Source of the DNA: Methanocorpusculum labreanum Z
Lineage (GTDB): Archaea > Halobacteriota > Methanomicrobia > Methanomicrobiales > Methanocorpusculaceae
Reading direction: 5' to 3'
NCBI RefSeq assembly: GCF_000015765.1
Contig: NC_008942.1
Span: 1,069,921-1,133,920 of the forward strand
Length of the DNA stretch: 64,000 nucleotides
Position numbers and translations under genes: made by a program. Of the stretch, positions 26,707 through 34,159 are shown piece after piece (the stretch's first letter is position 1; the number at the start of each line of letters is the position of its first letter). The notes beneath the pieces are model-generated. The model was given only the letters and a program-made list of their open reading frames with translations. It had not been told where the DNA came from and made no database searches.

Positions 26707-27468
26707 ATGGGTATTTTATGGATCGTAAGTTCAGGCCCGGGAAGCACACAGCAGCTTACCCCCGCCGCAATGAAGGCAATCGCCTCTGCTGATGTCATAA
26801 TCGGCAATGCATTCTATCTGGATATGCTTGAACCGTTGTTGAAAAACAAACAGGTCATCCGAAGTGCGATGGGTAAAGAGGTCGACCGTGCCCGTGAAGC
26901 GGCACGTATGGCGGCCGATCACAATGTGGCCATGGTTTCGGGAGGAGATGCCGGCGTCTACGGTATGGCGAGCATCGTTCTCGAGATGGTCGAACATGAA
27001 TTCCCTTCCCAGAAAGTAATCGTGCTTCCCGGCGTCACTGCGGCCACCGCGGCGGCGAGCAGACTCGGGTCCCCGCTCTCGGGCGACTACGTGACCTTAA
27101 GCCTCTCCGATCTCCTGACGCCCTGGGACGTTATTGAAAAACGACTGGGTCTTGCCGCACAGATGGGAACCCCGATCGCTCTTTATAATCCAAAGAGCCG
27201 TGGTCGTCCGCTGAATCTTGCCAAAGCATTGAAAATCGTTCTTACCTGCCGGGATCCGGAGACCCCGGTCGGCATCGTAAAGAATGTGTTTCGGGAAGGT
27301 GAAGAGACTCATATAACAACGCTTGGTGAGCTCGCCGAAAACGATGAGATTGTGGATATGCACTCGATATTAATCATTGGCGGTGAAGAAAGCAGAATCT
27401 GGAAGGAGGACGAAGATGTCAAAGGAATCATTACACCCCGCGGTTACCACAGAAAATACGTATACTGA
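26707..27468 (+). CDS. cbiH: Cobalt-precorrin-3B C17-methyltransferase (ring contraction)
   Basis: A class III methylase of 253 residues that methylates C17 and drives corrin ring contraction in the anaerobic route. Family blocks seen are WIVSSGPGSTQQLTPAAMKA near residue 5, MVSGGDAGVYGMASIVLEM near 77, VLPGVTAATAAASRLGSPL near 106 and ALYNPKSRGRP near 158, the last being diagnostic of CbiH/CobJ. The ATG is one base after cbiG. Its 3' end overlaps the chosen start of cbiC by 53 nt, which is unusually long. Confidence 0.93.
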   Translation: MGILWIVSSGPGSTQQLTPAAMKAIASADVIIGNAFYLDMLEPLLKNKQVIRSAMGKEVDRAREAARMAADHNVAMVSGGDAGVYGMASIVLEMVEHEFPSQKVIVLPGVTAATAAASRLGSPLSGDYVTLSLSDLLTPWDVIEKRLGLAAQMGTPIALYNPKSRGRPLNLAKALKIVLTCRDPETPVGIVKNVFREGEETHITTLGELAENDEIVDMHSILIIGGEESRIWKEDEDVKGIITPRGYHRKYVY

Positions 27469-28078
27469 TATCGGAGCAGACACACCCGAAGGTTTTTCGA
27501 TCTCGTCGAGAAGCCGAAGCCTTGCAAGAGAAGCTGTCGGCAATGCAACTCCTGAGGATCGTATCAGGCAGAGATGCTCGATCGCTGTAGGCGACTGGGC
27601 GATGGCGGATCTTCTCCGTTTTTCCCACGACCCGGTGACGGCAGGACTCCAGGCACTCGAAGAGGGGGCTCCAATATTCACCGACATCCGCATGGTCCTG
27701 ACCGGAATCCAGAAGAAAGGTCACTCTTCAGCGGTCGAGTGTGCCTTGGATTATGGTGCCGATATTTCCAAAGATTTGGGGATCACCCGAAGTTCAGCAG
27801 GGTTCATAGCCCTGAAAGAACGGCTTGATGGTTCCATCATTGTGATCGGAAATGCGCCGAGTGCTCTCTTAACGGTTTGTTCATTTGTGGATGAAGGTAT
27901 CCGTCCGGCGCTCGTGATCGGAACACCGGTTGGTTTTGTCAATGCGGCCGAGTCGAAGGAAGTTCTTCGCACGAAAAATGTTTCGTCGATATCCAATATC
28001 GGGACCCGCGGAGGCACGCCGATTGCCGTCGCTTCGCTGAATGAAATCATTACGATGTTTACCGAACTGAAAAAATGA
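27416..28078 (+). CDS. cbiC: Cobalt-precorrin-8 methylmutase-like protein
   Basis: CbiC moves a methyl group from C11 to C12 to make cobyrinate. ATG 27416 was chosen for its GGAGG site six nt upstream; the result is 220 residues. DIGADTPEGFSISSRSRSLA near residue 18, GAPIFTDIRMVLTGI near 83 and the C-terminal GTPVGFVNAAESKEVL near 166 are clear family blocks. In the segment normally reading R-x-x-H-x-T-(G/A)-D, this protein has RCSIAVGD, so the catalytic histidine known from CobH (His43) is replaced by isoleucine. The frame itself is intact. It may work by another residue, or belong to a methanogen subfamily. Confidence 0.85.
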   Translation: MSKESLHPAVTTENTYTDIGADTPEGFSISSRSRSLAREAVGNATPEDRIRQRCSIAVGDWAMADLLRFSHDPVTAGLQALEEGAPIFTDIRMVLTGIQKKGHSSAVECALDYGADISKDLGITRSSAGFIALKERLDGSIIVIGNAPSALLTVCSFVDEGIRPALVIGTPVGFVNAAESKEVLRTKNVSSISNIGTRGGTPIAVASLNEIITMFTELKK

Positions 28079-29082
28079 TCGACCCGGTTACTGGTTTTGC
28101 ATATCCCGAGTCCTGGACGGCAAAATGCCGCGATGCAGAAGCATTGGCAGCTGCAAAAAGCGGTTTTGGTGTGCTGACTTCTACCGGTTCTGTTTTACGA
28201 AGGGGGTTCACCACGGGTTCAACAGCCGCAGCTGCGTGTTATGCTGCGGTCGCTTCCCTCTCGGTTCCCGTTGATACTGCGCCGATCCTGCTCCCCTGCG
28301 GGATCCTCGCAGTGATCCCTGCCGTCGGAAAAAACGGTGAGGGATATTCCAAAAAATATTCTGGAGACTATCCAAACGATATCACGGCCGGGATCCTGAT
28401 CTGTGCGAAAGCGACCCCTTCTGATGAAATTTCTCTGGAAACAGGTGAAGGGGTCGGCAGGTTTGTTCGGGATACTCCACGTTACTCAAAAGGCACTGCC
28501 GCCGTAAGCCCGCCTGCGAAAAAAGAGATCCTCACTGCGATCTCTTCTGCATGCCGTGTGGCAGGAATTTCCGGTGCCGCAGTTTTACTCACGATTCCCG
28601 ACGGTCGAAGGATCGGGGCACTGACGCTGAATCCGAAGGTCGGGATTGAGGGAGGTATTTCTGTTGTAGGAACGACCGGGTTTGTTGAACCTTGGGATGA
28701 TCACCTGTCGGAAACGGTAAGCGAACGAATAGCCGGAGCAAAAAATGTGGTAATAACAACCGGCAGGATCGGGCTTCGTTATTCAAGACTTCTTTTCCCG
28801 GAGTATGAAGTAGTTCTTGCCGGATCGAAAATCTCTGAGGCTCTTGAAGCGGCTAAACTATGCGAAAATGCTGTCATATGCGGTTTGCCCGGTTTGATCC
28901 TGCGATTTTTCCATCCGGACGTCGCTACCTCGCGAGGATTTCCAACTGTCGAGGAACTGATCGCCGGACCCGAAGGCAAATCTGTTCTTGCCGAGGAGCT
29001 GAATGCAGTAAAGCAGAAATACCCCTGGCTTCGTATTGTGATAATAAACCGTGATGGTCAAGTTATAGGAGATACAGAATGA
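28075..29082 (+). CDS. cbiD: Cobalt-precorrin-5B C1-methyltransferase
   Basis: CbiD methylates C1 of cobalt-precorrin-5B in the anaerobic pathway and has no counterpart in the aerobic one. The conserved LRRGFTTGSTAAAACYAA lies near residue 42. The glycine-rich GEGVGRFVRDTPRYSKG follows near 124, then LTLNPKVGIEGGISVVGTTG near 184, and GLPGLILRFFHPDVATSRGF near 264. The length of 335 is normal. It overlaps cbiC by 4 nt and cbiE by 4 nt, and its presence shows the cobalt-early route. Confidence 0.93.
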   Translation: MIDPVTGFAYPESWTAKCRDAEALAAAKSGFGVLTSTGSVLRRGFTTGSTAAAACYAAVASLSVPVDTAPILLPCGILAVIPAVGKNGEGYSKKYSGDYPNDITAGILICAKATPSDEISLETGEGVGRFVRDTPRYSKGTAAVSPPAKKEILTAISSACRVAGISGAAVLLTIPDGRRIGALTLNPKVGIEGGISVVGTTGFVEPWDDHLSETVSERIAGAKNVVITTGRIGLRYSRLLFPEYEVVLAGSKISEALEAAKLCENAVICGLPGLILRFFHPDVATSRGFPTVEELIAGPEGKSVLAEELNAVKQKYPWLRIVIINRDGQVIGDTE

Positions 29083-29657
29083 AAATAGTCGGTGTAGGTT
29101 GTGGTGAGGGAATGCTCACAGAGGAGGGTGAACGTGTTTTGGCAAAAGCTAAAGTTATTTACGGCTCGGGGCGTTCGATAGATCTGGTCAGAGCGTTTAT
29201 CCCTGCTGAGGCGGAGGTATTCGAGATAACGGACTACAAGGCGCTTCGTACACTTCCCGACGATGCGGTGGTTCTTTCGACAGGAGATCCTTTGATGGCC
29301 GGGCTTGGCTATTTGCCGGGCGAGATCATCAGCGGAATTTCATCGATGCAGGCGGCGTTTGCACGTCTTCATGCTCCCTGGACCAATGTAGCAGTGGTGA
29401 ATGCTCATGGAAAAAATCATCAGGATGCCGTGTACCGGGTCGTTCATGACATTGCTGCCGGGCACTCGGTGTTTCTAATCGCTGACCCTGATTTTTCTGT
29501 GGAGGAACTTGCCCGTTCTCTTCCCGAATCTGTAACTATCGCAGTCTGCGAGGATCTCGGATACCCTTACGAGAGGATCGCAGAAGGAACGGCGAAAAAT
29601 CCTCCTAAAGTATTAAGTAAACTCTTCTGCATCGTTGCAGGATACAATGAACAATAA
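29079..29657 (+). CDS. cbiE: Cobalt-precorrin-7 C5-methyltransferase
   Basis: A small class III methylase of 192 residues: KIVGVGCGEGMLTEEGERVL at the start, VIYGSGRSIDLV near 26, VVLSTGDPLMAGLGYL near 67 and EIISGISSMQAAFARLHAPW near 86. It lacks the C-terminal CbiT domain that is fused in CobL; CbiT is the separate first gene of this operon. It is the last gene in the run cbiT-L-F-G-H-C-D-E. CbiJ (precorrin-6A reductase) is not in the window. Confidence 0.9.
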   Translation: MKIVGVGCGEGMLTEEGERVLAKAKVIYGSGRSIDLVRAFIPAEAEVFEITDYKALRTLPDDAVVLSTGDPLMAGLGYLPGEIISGISSMQAAFARLHAPWTNVAVVNAHGKNHQDAVYRVVHDIAAGHSVFLIADPDFSVEELARSLPESVTIAVCEDLGYPYERIAEGTAKNPPKVLSKLFCIVAGYNEQ

Positions 29658-29692
29658 AAAAGTGAGATGTGGTTTCGGTCACAAAAAGAAGA

Positions 29693-30007
29693 TTACTCTT
29701 CTTCCTTTTTCCCTCTTCGTGCTTTTGCCGAAGCGTTCCAGTAACCGAAGAAATAACCAATAATTATTGCTCCAATTGCAGTCTGGATACAGAAGAACAG
29801 TGATTCAATTTCTCCGCTTGGTGGTGCCCAGATCGATTCAAACCACGGGGTATAACCGGTTGCATCGATCATTTCAGCAGCACCGCTGTCTGCTCCTCCC
29901 CAGCCTTCTTCATCACCAGTACCGGATTGAACTATGGCAAGTGTGGCAACAACGAGCAGAACGATGACAAGGACACCCACAAGAATTTCAAGATGTGATT
30001 TTTTCAT
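29693..30007 (-). CDS. cbiN: Cobalt transport protein CbiN
   Basis: A 104-residue protein with two membrane helices (about residues 8-26 and 68-90) and an acidic extracytoplasmic loop containing [17 protein letters not shown] and [17 protein letters not shown]. This is the CbiN layout, which in Co2+ ECF transporters loads metal into CbiM. The ATG overlaps the cbiM stop by four bases. A C-terminal Lys/Arg-Glu tail faces the cytoplasm. It converges with cbiE. Confidence 0.9.
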   Translation of the reverse strand: MKKSHLEILVGVLVIVLLVVATLAIVQSGTGDEEGWGGADSGAAEMIDATGYTPWFESIWAPPSGEIESLFFCIQTAIGAIIIGYFFGYWNASAKARRGKKEEE

Positions 30008-30699
30008 ACTGCTTCTCCCTGGATTTTTGCGATCTCTTCATCCTGAATAATACCGAGTTTCTTTAAGATCTCCGGCTTTACGCGGACGATGTACTTTGCG
30101 ACGAGTGCACAGATGATACCCTCGATAATAGCGAGAGGAATCTGGGTTACGGCAAAGATACCTGCGAATGCGATGAATGCATTGAGAATACTTCCTTCGA
30201 CCGGAAACACTAATGCGAGCTGCAGTGAGGTGACGGTGTAGGTAACTAAATTTGCGACAGCTGCGGTGATAAACACGGCAACTCCGATGCCGACCTTGCC
30301 GGTTTTTCTAAGACCTACAAAGACGAGCCAGGCAATAAAAGGACCAGCAATGGCCATGGAAAAGACGTTTGCTCCAAGTGTCGTCAGTCCGCCGTGTGCC
30401 AGCAGCAGGGCTTGAAATAACAGAACGATCGTGCCGAGAACCGATGTGATGAACGGTCCAAAGAACGCAGCTGAAAGACCGGTTCCCGTCGGGTGAGAAC
30501 AGCTTCCCGTTACTGACGGGATTTTGAGGGCAGAAAGTACAAAGACAAATGCTCCGCACACTGCCATCAACGGGAGGACACGCCGATCCTCCTGAATCAT
30601 TTTAGTCATTTTCCAGATGCCGTAGATGACAAACGGAGCTGAAAGAACAGCCCAGAATATACACCAGCCGATGGGTAAATACCCCTCCATAATATGCAT
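30004..30699 (-). CDS. cbiM: Cobalt (or nickel) transport protein CbiM, second copy
   Basis: S-component of an ECF metal transporter, 231 residues. It begins [12 protein letters not shown], with the N-terminal Met-His metal site, and [17 protein letters not shown] near 70 carries the further His. Six to seven helices follow. With cbiN it forms a CbiMN pair, but no cbiQ or cbiO follows; the only such genes in view belong to the fused system at 20465. TATATAA at 30721-30727 lies 25 nt from the ATG, so the mRNA is probably leaderless. Co2+ is favoured over Ni2+ because of the CbiN partner and the surrounding corrin genes. Confidence 0.92.
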   Translation of the reverse strand: MHIMEGYLPIGWCIFWAVLSAPFVIYGIWKMTKMIQEDRRVLPLMAVCGAFVFVLSALKIPSVTGSCSHPTGTGLSAAFFGPFITSVLGTIVLLFQALLLAHGGLTTLGANVFSMAIAGPFIAWLVFVGLRKTGKVGIGVAVFITAAVANLVTYTVTSLQLALVFPVEGSILNAFIAFAGIFAVTQIPLAIIEGIICALVAKYIVRVKPEILKKLGIIQDEEIAKIQGEAV

Positions 30700-30720
30700 A
30701 ATAAAAATTGTCTTAACAAA

Positions 30721-30727
30721 TATATAA
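30721..30727 (-). promoter_or_regulatory. cbiM: TATA box of cbiMN (leaderless)
   Basis: TATATAA centred about 25 nt upstream of the cbiM ATG. In archaea transcription starts 24-27 nt from the TATA centre, so the first transcribed base would be at or next to the A of ATG. Confidence 0.55.
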
Positions 30728-30810
30728 TTGATGAGTACTTGATTTTTATTTACAATTGGAAAATTTATTTGTTAACATGGTTGGATTGCAAAAAAGTGTG
30801 AATGGGTGAA

Positions 30811-31218
30811 TCAGAGATGGGTATTCAGCGCGGCATTGGCGTTTTTCAGCATTATGTCGGCGAGAAGCGGATCTTTGCCAATAGGTTCGGCATACACGAG
30901 AGGAATTTTTGTTCCGTCTGCAAGAACAAAACTTCCACGCGACTCACCTGATTTCAAATCGAGAAGCTCGGGAATGTCCATAAGTACGTGAACGCCTTTG
31001 GCAAGGAACAGCGGAACAACAACCAGTCGATCGATATCCTCGGTTTTCATGGAATCCAGTCCTTCCAGAACTGTCGGGGAACAGTTTTCCATAAAACATG
31101 TTTTTATCAGATATTCATCCGTCTTCTTGGTCATCAATTCAGCGGTTGAAGTGATGAGCTCTTTATTATAATTGAGTCTGCTTCCATGACCTATCAGAAG
31201 TAAACCGTGTTTGCGCAT
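30811..31218 (-). CDS. cbiX: Small sirohydrochlorin cobalto-/nickelochelatase
   Basis: CbiX-small (called CfbA in the F430 pathway) inserts Co2+ or Ni2+ into sirohydrochlorin. The 135-residue protein starts MRKHGLLLIGHGSRLNYN, with the catalytic His of the LIGHGSR motif, and carries VVVPLFLAKGVHVLMDIP near residue 74 with the second His. Small CbiX works as a homodimer. ATG 31218 was preferred to GTG 31236 because a TATA element lies exactly 26 nt upstream of it. It supplies the first committed step for the cbi operon, and by known dual activity probably for F430. Confidence 0.92.
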   Translation of the reverse strand: MRKHGLLLIGHGSRLNYNKELITSTAELMTKKTDEYLIKTCFMENCSPTVLEGLDSMKTEDIDRLVVVPLFLAKGVHVLMDIPELLDLKSGESRGSFVLADGTKIPLVYAEPIGKDPLLADIMLKNANAALNTHL

Positions 31219-31240
31219 ACATATGGTATGATTCACTTAC

Positions 31241-31247
31241 TATAAAT
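31241..31247 (-). promoter_or_regulatory. cbiX: TATA box of cbiX (leaderless)
   Basis: On the minus strand the element reads TTTATA, centred near 31244, 26 nt before the chosen ATG at 31218. There is no ribosome site in between, so the transcript is likely to begin with the start codon. Confidence 0.55.
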
Positions 31248-31271
31248 CAAGTTGGTTTTATGTTTGCAGTC

Positions 31272-31706
31272 TCATTCTGTTTTGAGAAACTGTTTTGACT
31301 CATCAATACCTCGGGAATACGGTTTGATGTCGATGACCGGTGTTTCATTCAAGGCGTCCAAACCACATACCGTTATCACATTATCTTTGATGGATTCTAT
31401 AATCACCAATGTCAGCGAAACAGGATTTGGACGGGCAGGTGAACGAGTGTTAAATACTCCGGTCAGTGGGGCTGCGGGATTACCCCGCGGGTGGACCTCT
31501 ATCACATTTCGATCTGAACGGTCGAACCAGCAGATAACAAATATCTGTCTGCCGGGGGAGAGACCATCAAGTCCTTTGGCATACTCCGGAAAGATGACGA
31601 TTTGACTGCTTTGTTCATTTTCACGCCCCTGTGATGGGGCATCCCCCTTTTCCTTAAACGGAGATAATACGAATCCTATGGGTTTACACTCAAATTGTCC
31701 GGCCAT
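31272..31706 (-). CDS. TrmO-like (TsaA/YaeB, UPF0066) SAM-binding protein, copy 1
   Basis: A 144-residue protein of the family that in E. coli N6-methylates t6A37 of tRNA-Thr. Signature blocks are PIGFVLSPFKEKGDAPSQGR near residue 9, VICWFDRSDRN near 57, FNTRSPARPNPVSLTLV near 86 and ETPVIDIKPYSRGID near 120. It lacks the C-terminal domain of the enterobacterial enzyme, as usual for archaea. It comes 44 nt after the His-rich ABC ATPase gene and looks like the last gene of that metal-uptake operon. A second paralogue precedes the permease. The context suggests a substrate other than, or besides, tRNA; this is inference. Confidence 0.8.
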   Translation of the reverse strand: MAGQFECKPIGFVLSPFKEKGDAPSQGRENEQSSQIVIFPEYAKGLDGLSPGRQIFVICWFDRSDRNVIEVHPRGNPAAPLTGVFNTRSPARPNPVSLTLVIIESIKDNVITVCGLDALNETPVIDIKPYSRGIDESKQFLKTE

Positions 31707-31750
31707 AATAATTCCTGTTTTTTGTAGAGTAAAGATGTTTGCATGATTGG

Positions 31751-32650
31751 TTATTCACATGGCACAACGATCGGCATGTGGTTGTGGTAGATCACATCTA
31801 CAGGGATGCCGTATACTGCCTCGATCATCTCTGCAGTCACCCCGGATTTATCGCACATTGCGTAAATTTTCCCATCTTTCATAAAGATAAACCGATCGGC
31901 AAACCGGAGAGCCAGATTCAGATCGTGCATAGTCATTACGGTTGCCACATCATGATGATCAACTACATTTCGAATGGCCCGTAATATTTCCATCTGTCTG
32001 CACAGATCAAGAGCGCTTGTCGGTTCATCCAGAAGAAGGACGGAGGGTTCCTGAACAATTGCCCGGCAAAGACAGACTCTCTGCAGTTCACCGCCGGAGA
32101 GCTCGTCGATGTATCTGAGCTGCATGTCGGCAAGCCCAAATTGGTCTATTGCCCTTTCCACGATGCTATAATCATTGTCCGTGACCCGCCAGCCGATATG
32201 CGGTTTTCGTCCGAGAAGGACCGAATCAAAAACCGTCATACGTGCCGAGTCATTCCTCTGGGCAACATACCCTACATTTTTTGCAATATCATTGCCGCTC
32301 ATCTTCGTCAGGTTCAGCTCGCCAAGCATGATTGTCCCGGTTTTCGGCTGGAGGATCAGGTTCATACACTTGAGAAGCGTTGATTTCCCGACACCGTTTG
32401 GACCAAGAATCGCAAGGATTTCACCGCGGGCAACACCGACACAGATCTCGTTGAGGACTCTGTCTGTTTTGTACTCAAAATTAACTCCGTCAACATTCAG
32501 CAGCGCCGGTGCCGGAGAATCGGTGTGATGATCGTGTGGAACACCGTGAAGATGTTCATGCGTATGGACATATCCTTCTGAATGAACATGAGGGTGTACA
32601 TGCATTTTTTCATCGTGGTTGTGCTCTTCGTGAGATATGTCGTCAGTCAT
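31751..32650 (-). CDS. FecE/BtuD-type ABC transporter ATPase with His-rich N-terminus
   Basis: The ATPase of a metal, siderophore or corrinoid importer. ATG 32650 was chosen over the longer frame because GGGGAGA lies just before it and it overlaps the permease stop by four bases. Residues 1-44 hold about fourteen histidines in motifs such as HVHPHVHSEGYVHTHEHLHG and HDHH. The ATPase follows: Walker A GPNGVGKSTLL near 80, signature ELSGGELQRVCLCRA near 180, Walker B SVLLLDEPTSALD near 202. A His-rich tail on the ATPase suggests binding or buffering of Ni, Co or Zn, and argues for a metal-related cargo over ferric siderophore or vitamin B12. Confidence 0.88.
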   Translation of the reverse strand: MTDDISHEEHNHDEKMHVHPHVHSEGYVHTHEHLHGVPHDHHTDSPAPALLNVDGVNFEYKTDRVLNEICVGVARGEILAILGPNGVGKSTLLKCMNLILQPKTGTIMLGELNLTKMSGNDIAKNVGYVAQRNDSARMTVFDSVLLGRKPHIGWRVTDNDYSIVERAIDQFGLADMQLRYIDELSGGELQRVCLCRAIVQEPSVLLLDEPTSALDLCRQMEILRAIRNVVDHHDVATVMTMHDLNLALRFADRFIFMKDGKIYAMCDKSGVTAEMIEAVYGIPVDVIYHNHMPIVVPCE

Positions 32651-33714
32651 GTTCGTCTCCCCCTGATAATGAGATACAGGAACACGGGCGCCCCGAGGAA
32701 TGCAGTCAAAACTGCTACGGGCAAAACATGCGGAGCGATCAAGGTTCTTGCGATAGTATCGGAAACAAGTAAAAGCACTGCTCCGCAGACAAAACTTGCC
32801 GGAATCAAAAATCGGTGATCGTCGCCGATGACACGCCGCATCATATGCGGACAAACGAGACCGACAAAGCCGATGATCCCAAGAAATGCCACGATTACAG
32901 CGCTGATCAAGGATGCAGCGATCATACCAAGGAGGCGTGTCCTCTCAACATTGACACCCAGACCTTTTGCAGTTTCTTCTCCGGCATCTATCGAGTTATA
33001 ATCCCAGCGTTTATAGATGAAATAGATAAAGCAAATGACGGTCATCAGCGTAATCAGTCCTAACTCTGTCCAGCTTGCTCTTGCAACATCTCCAAACTGC
33101 CAGAAAACGATTGAGGCAAGACGGGTGTCATCAACGAAGTACTGAATTGCCATTAATCCGGCGCTAAAGAGCGAACTTATGGCAACACCTGCCAGAATCA
33201 TCGTTTCGGGCGTTGCAGAGCGAATCTTTGCAATGAACAGAATAATTACTGTTGTCAGAATAGAGAAGACGAACGCCGAGATTGTAGTCAGATACGGGTT
33301 GTTAATTACAACTGCATCGGCGATGCTGCTTCCAGTCGTTCCTGCTCCAAAAAGCAGAATACCGACAGCAGCTCCAAAGGCAGCGGCACTGGATAAACCA
33401 AGGGTAAACGGAGAGGCAAGCGGATTACGCAAAACGGACTGCATGGAAACGCCGGCAATTGCTAGTCCAGCGCCGGCCACAATAGCCGTCAAAGCCTGAG
33501 GAATCCTGATATTCCAGATAATTCTTTCATAAAGACTTGTGCCGCCGCCGCCAAAAATCGTTGTGATAATATCGGGAATTGGAATAGATACAGCACCTAC
33601 CGAAACCGATACGAGAAACATAACGACAGTTGCAATGATTCCGATTACAATTATCGTTACTTTTCTGCCGACGTAGGCTTTGTAGTCCGTTGGTTTTTTC
33701 TCTTCTTTTGTCAT
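32647..33714 (-). CDS. FecCD/BtuC-type ABC transporter permease
   Basis: A permease of about ten helices, 355 residues, FecCD family. The N-terminus is cytoplasmic (EEKKPTDYKAYVGRK). Family blocks are IPQALTAIVAGAGLAIAGVS near residue 71, NPLASPFTLGLSSAAAFGAA near 97, and the ATPase-coupling region GIIGFVGLVCPHMMRRVIGD near 279 with CPHMMR. It serves the three binding proteins encoded upstream. Its ATG lies 3 nt after the stop of a TrmO-like gene. Confidence 0.93.
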   Translation of the reverse strand: MTKEEKKPTDYKAYVGRKVTIIVIGIIATVVMFLVSVSVGAVSIPIPDIITTIFGGGGTSLYERIIWNIRIPQALTAIVAGAGLAIAGVSMQSVLRNPLASPFTLGLSSAAAFGAAVGILLFGAGTTGSSIADAVVINNPYLTTISAFVFSILTTVIILFIAKIRSATPETMILAGVAISSLFSAGLMAIQYFVDDTRLASIVFWQFGDVARASWTELGLITLMTVICFIYFIYKRWDYNSIDAGEETAKGLGVNVERTRLLGMIAASLISAVIVAFLGIIGFVGLVCPHMMRRVIGDDHRFLIPASFVCGAVLLLVSDTIARTLIAPHVLPVAVLTAFLGAPVFLYLIIRGRRT

Positions 33715-33717
33715 TTT

Positions 33718-34143
33718 TTATCCATTTCGCGGCGTATCGATTCCTTCTGAATAAGGTTTGATGTCAACAACTGGTGTCTGATCCAATGCTTCCAGTCCCT
33801 GAACTGTCAGAATACTGCCCTCAATATTCACTAATTTCACCAGTGTTAATGCAATCGGATTCGGACGATTCGGTGAGCGGTTCGAGAATATGCCGCGGGG
33901 CGGTTTTTGTTCCTCTCCGGGTCTTCGCGACTTCAAAACCGTTCGATCGGACCGGTCGAACCAGCAAAAGACAAACAGATCGTCACCGATGCAAAGTCCT
34001 TCTGCTGCCTCCTGATATGCAGGTTCAAGTGTGATGATACTCAGTTCATCGGTATGTCTTCCCTGTTTGGGAGCGTCTTCGCGTGTTTTAAACGGGGATG
34101 AGACGAAACCGATAGGAACACAATTCATACATAATTCAGCCAT
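33718..34143 (-). CDS. TrmO-like (TsaA/YaeB) SAM-binding protein, copy 2
   Basis: A 141-residue paralogue of the gene at 31272. The blocks are NCVPIGFVSSPFKTREDAPK near residue 6, VFCWFDRSDRTVLKSRRPGE near 57, FSNRSPNRPNPIALTLVKL near 86 and QTPVVDIKPYSEGID near 121. ATG 34143 starts MAELCMNCVPIG; the longer frame from 34260 overlaps the preceding binding-protein gene. It lies within the operon, between binding protein 1 and the permease, so its expression is tied to metal uptake. Two copies in one operon suggest specialisation on different substrates. Confidence 0.8.
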   Translation of the reverse strand: MAELCMNCVPIGFVSSPFKTREDAPKQGRHTDELSIITLEPAYQEAAEGLCIGDDLFVFCWFDRSDRTVLKSRRPGEEQKPPRGIFSNRSPNRPNPIALTLVKLVNIEGSILTVQGLEALDQTPVVDIKPYSEGIDTPRNG

Positions 34144-34159
34144 AATATATCTCCAAAAA

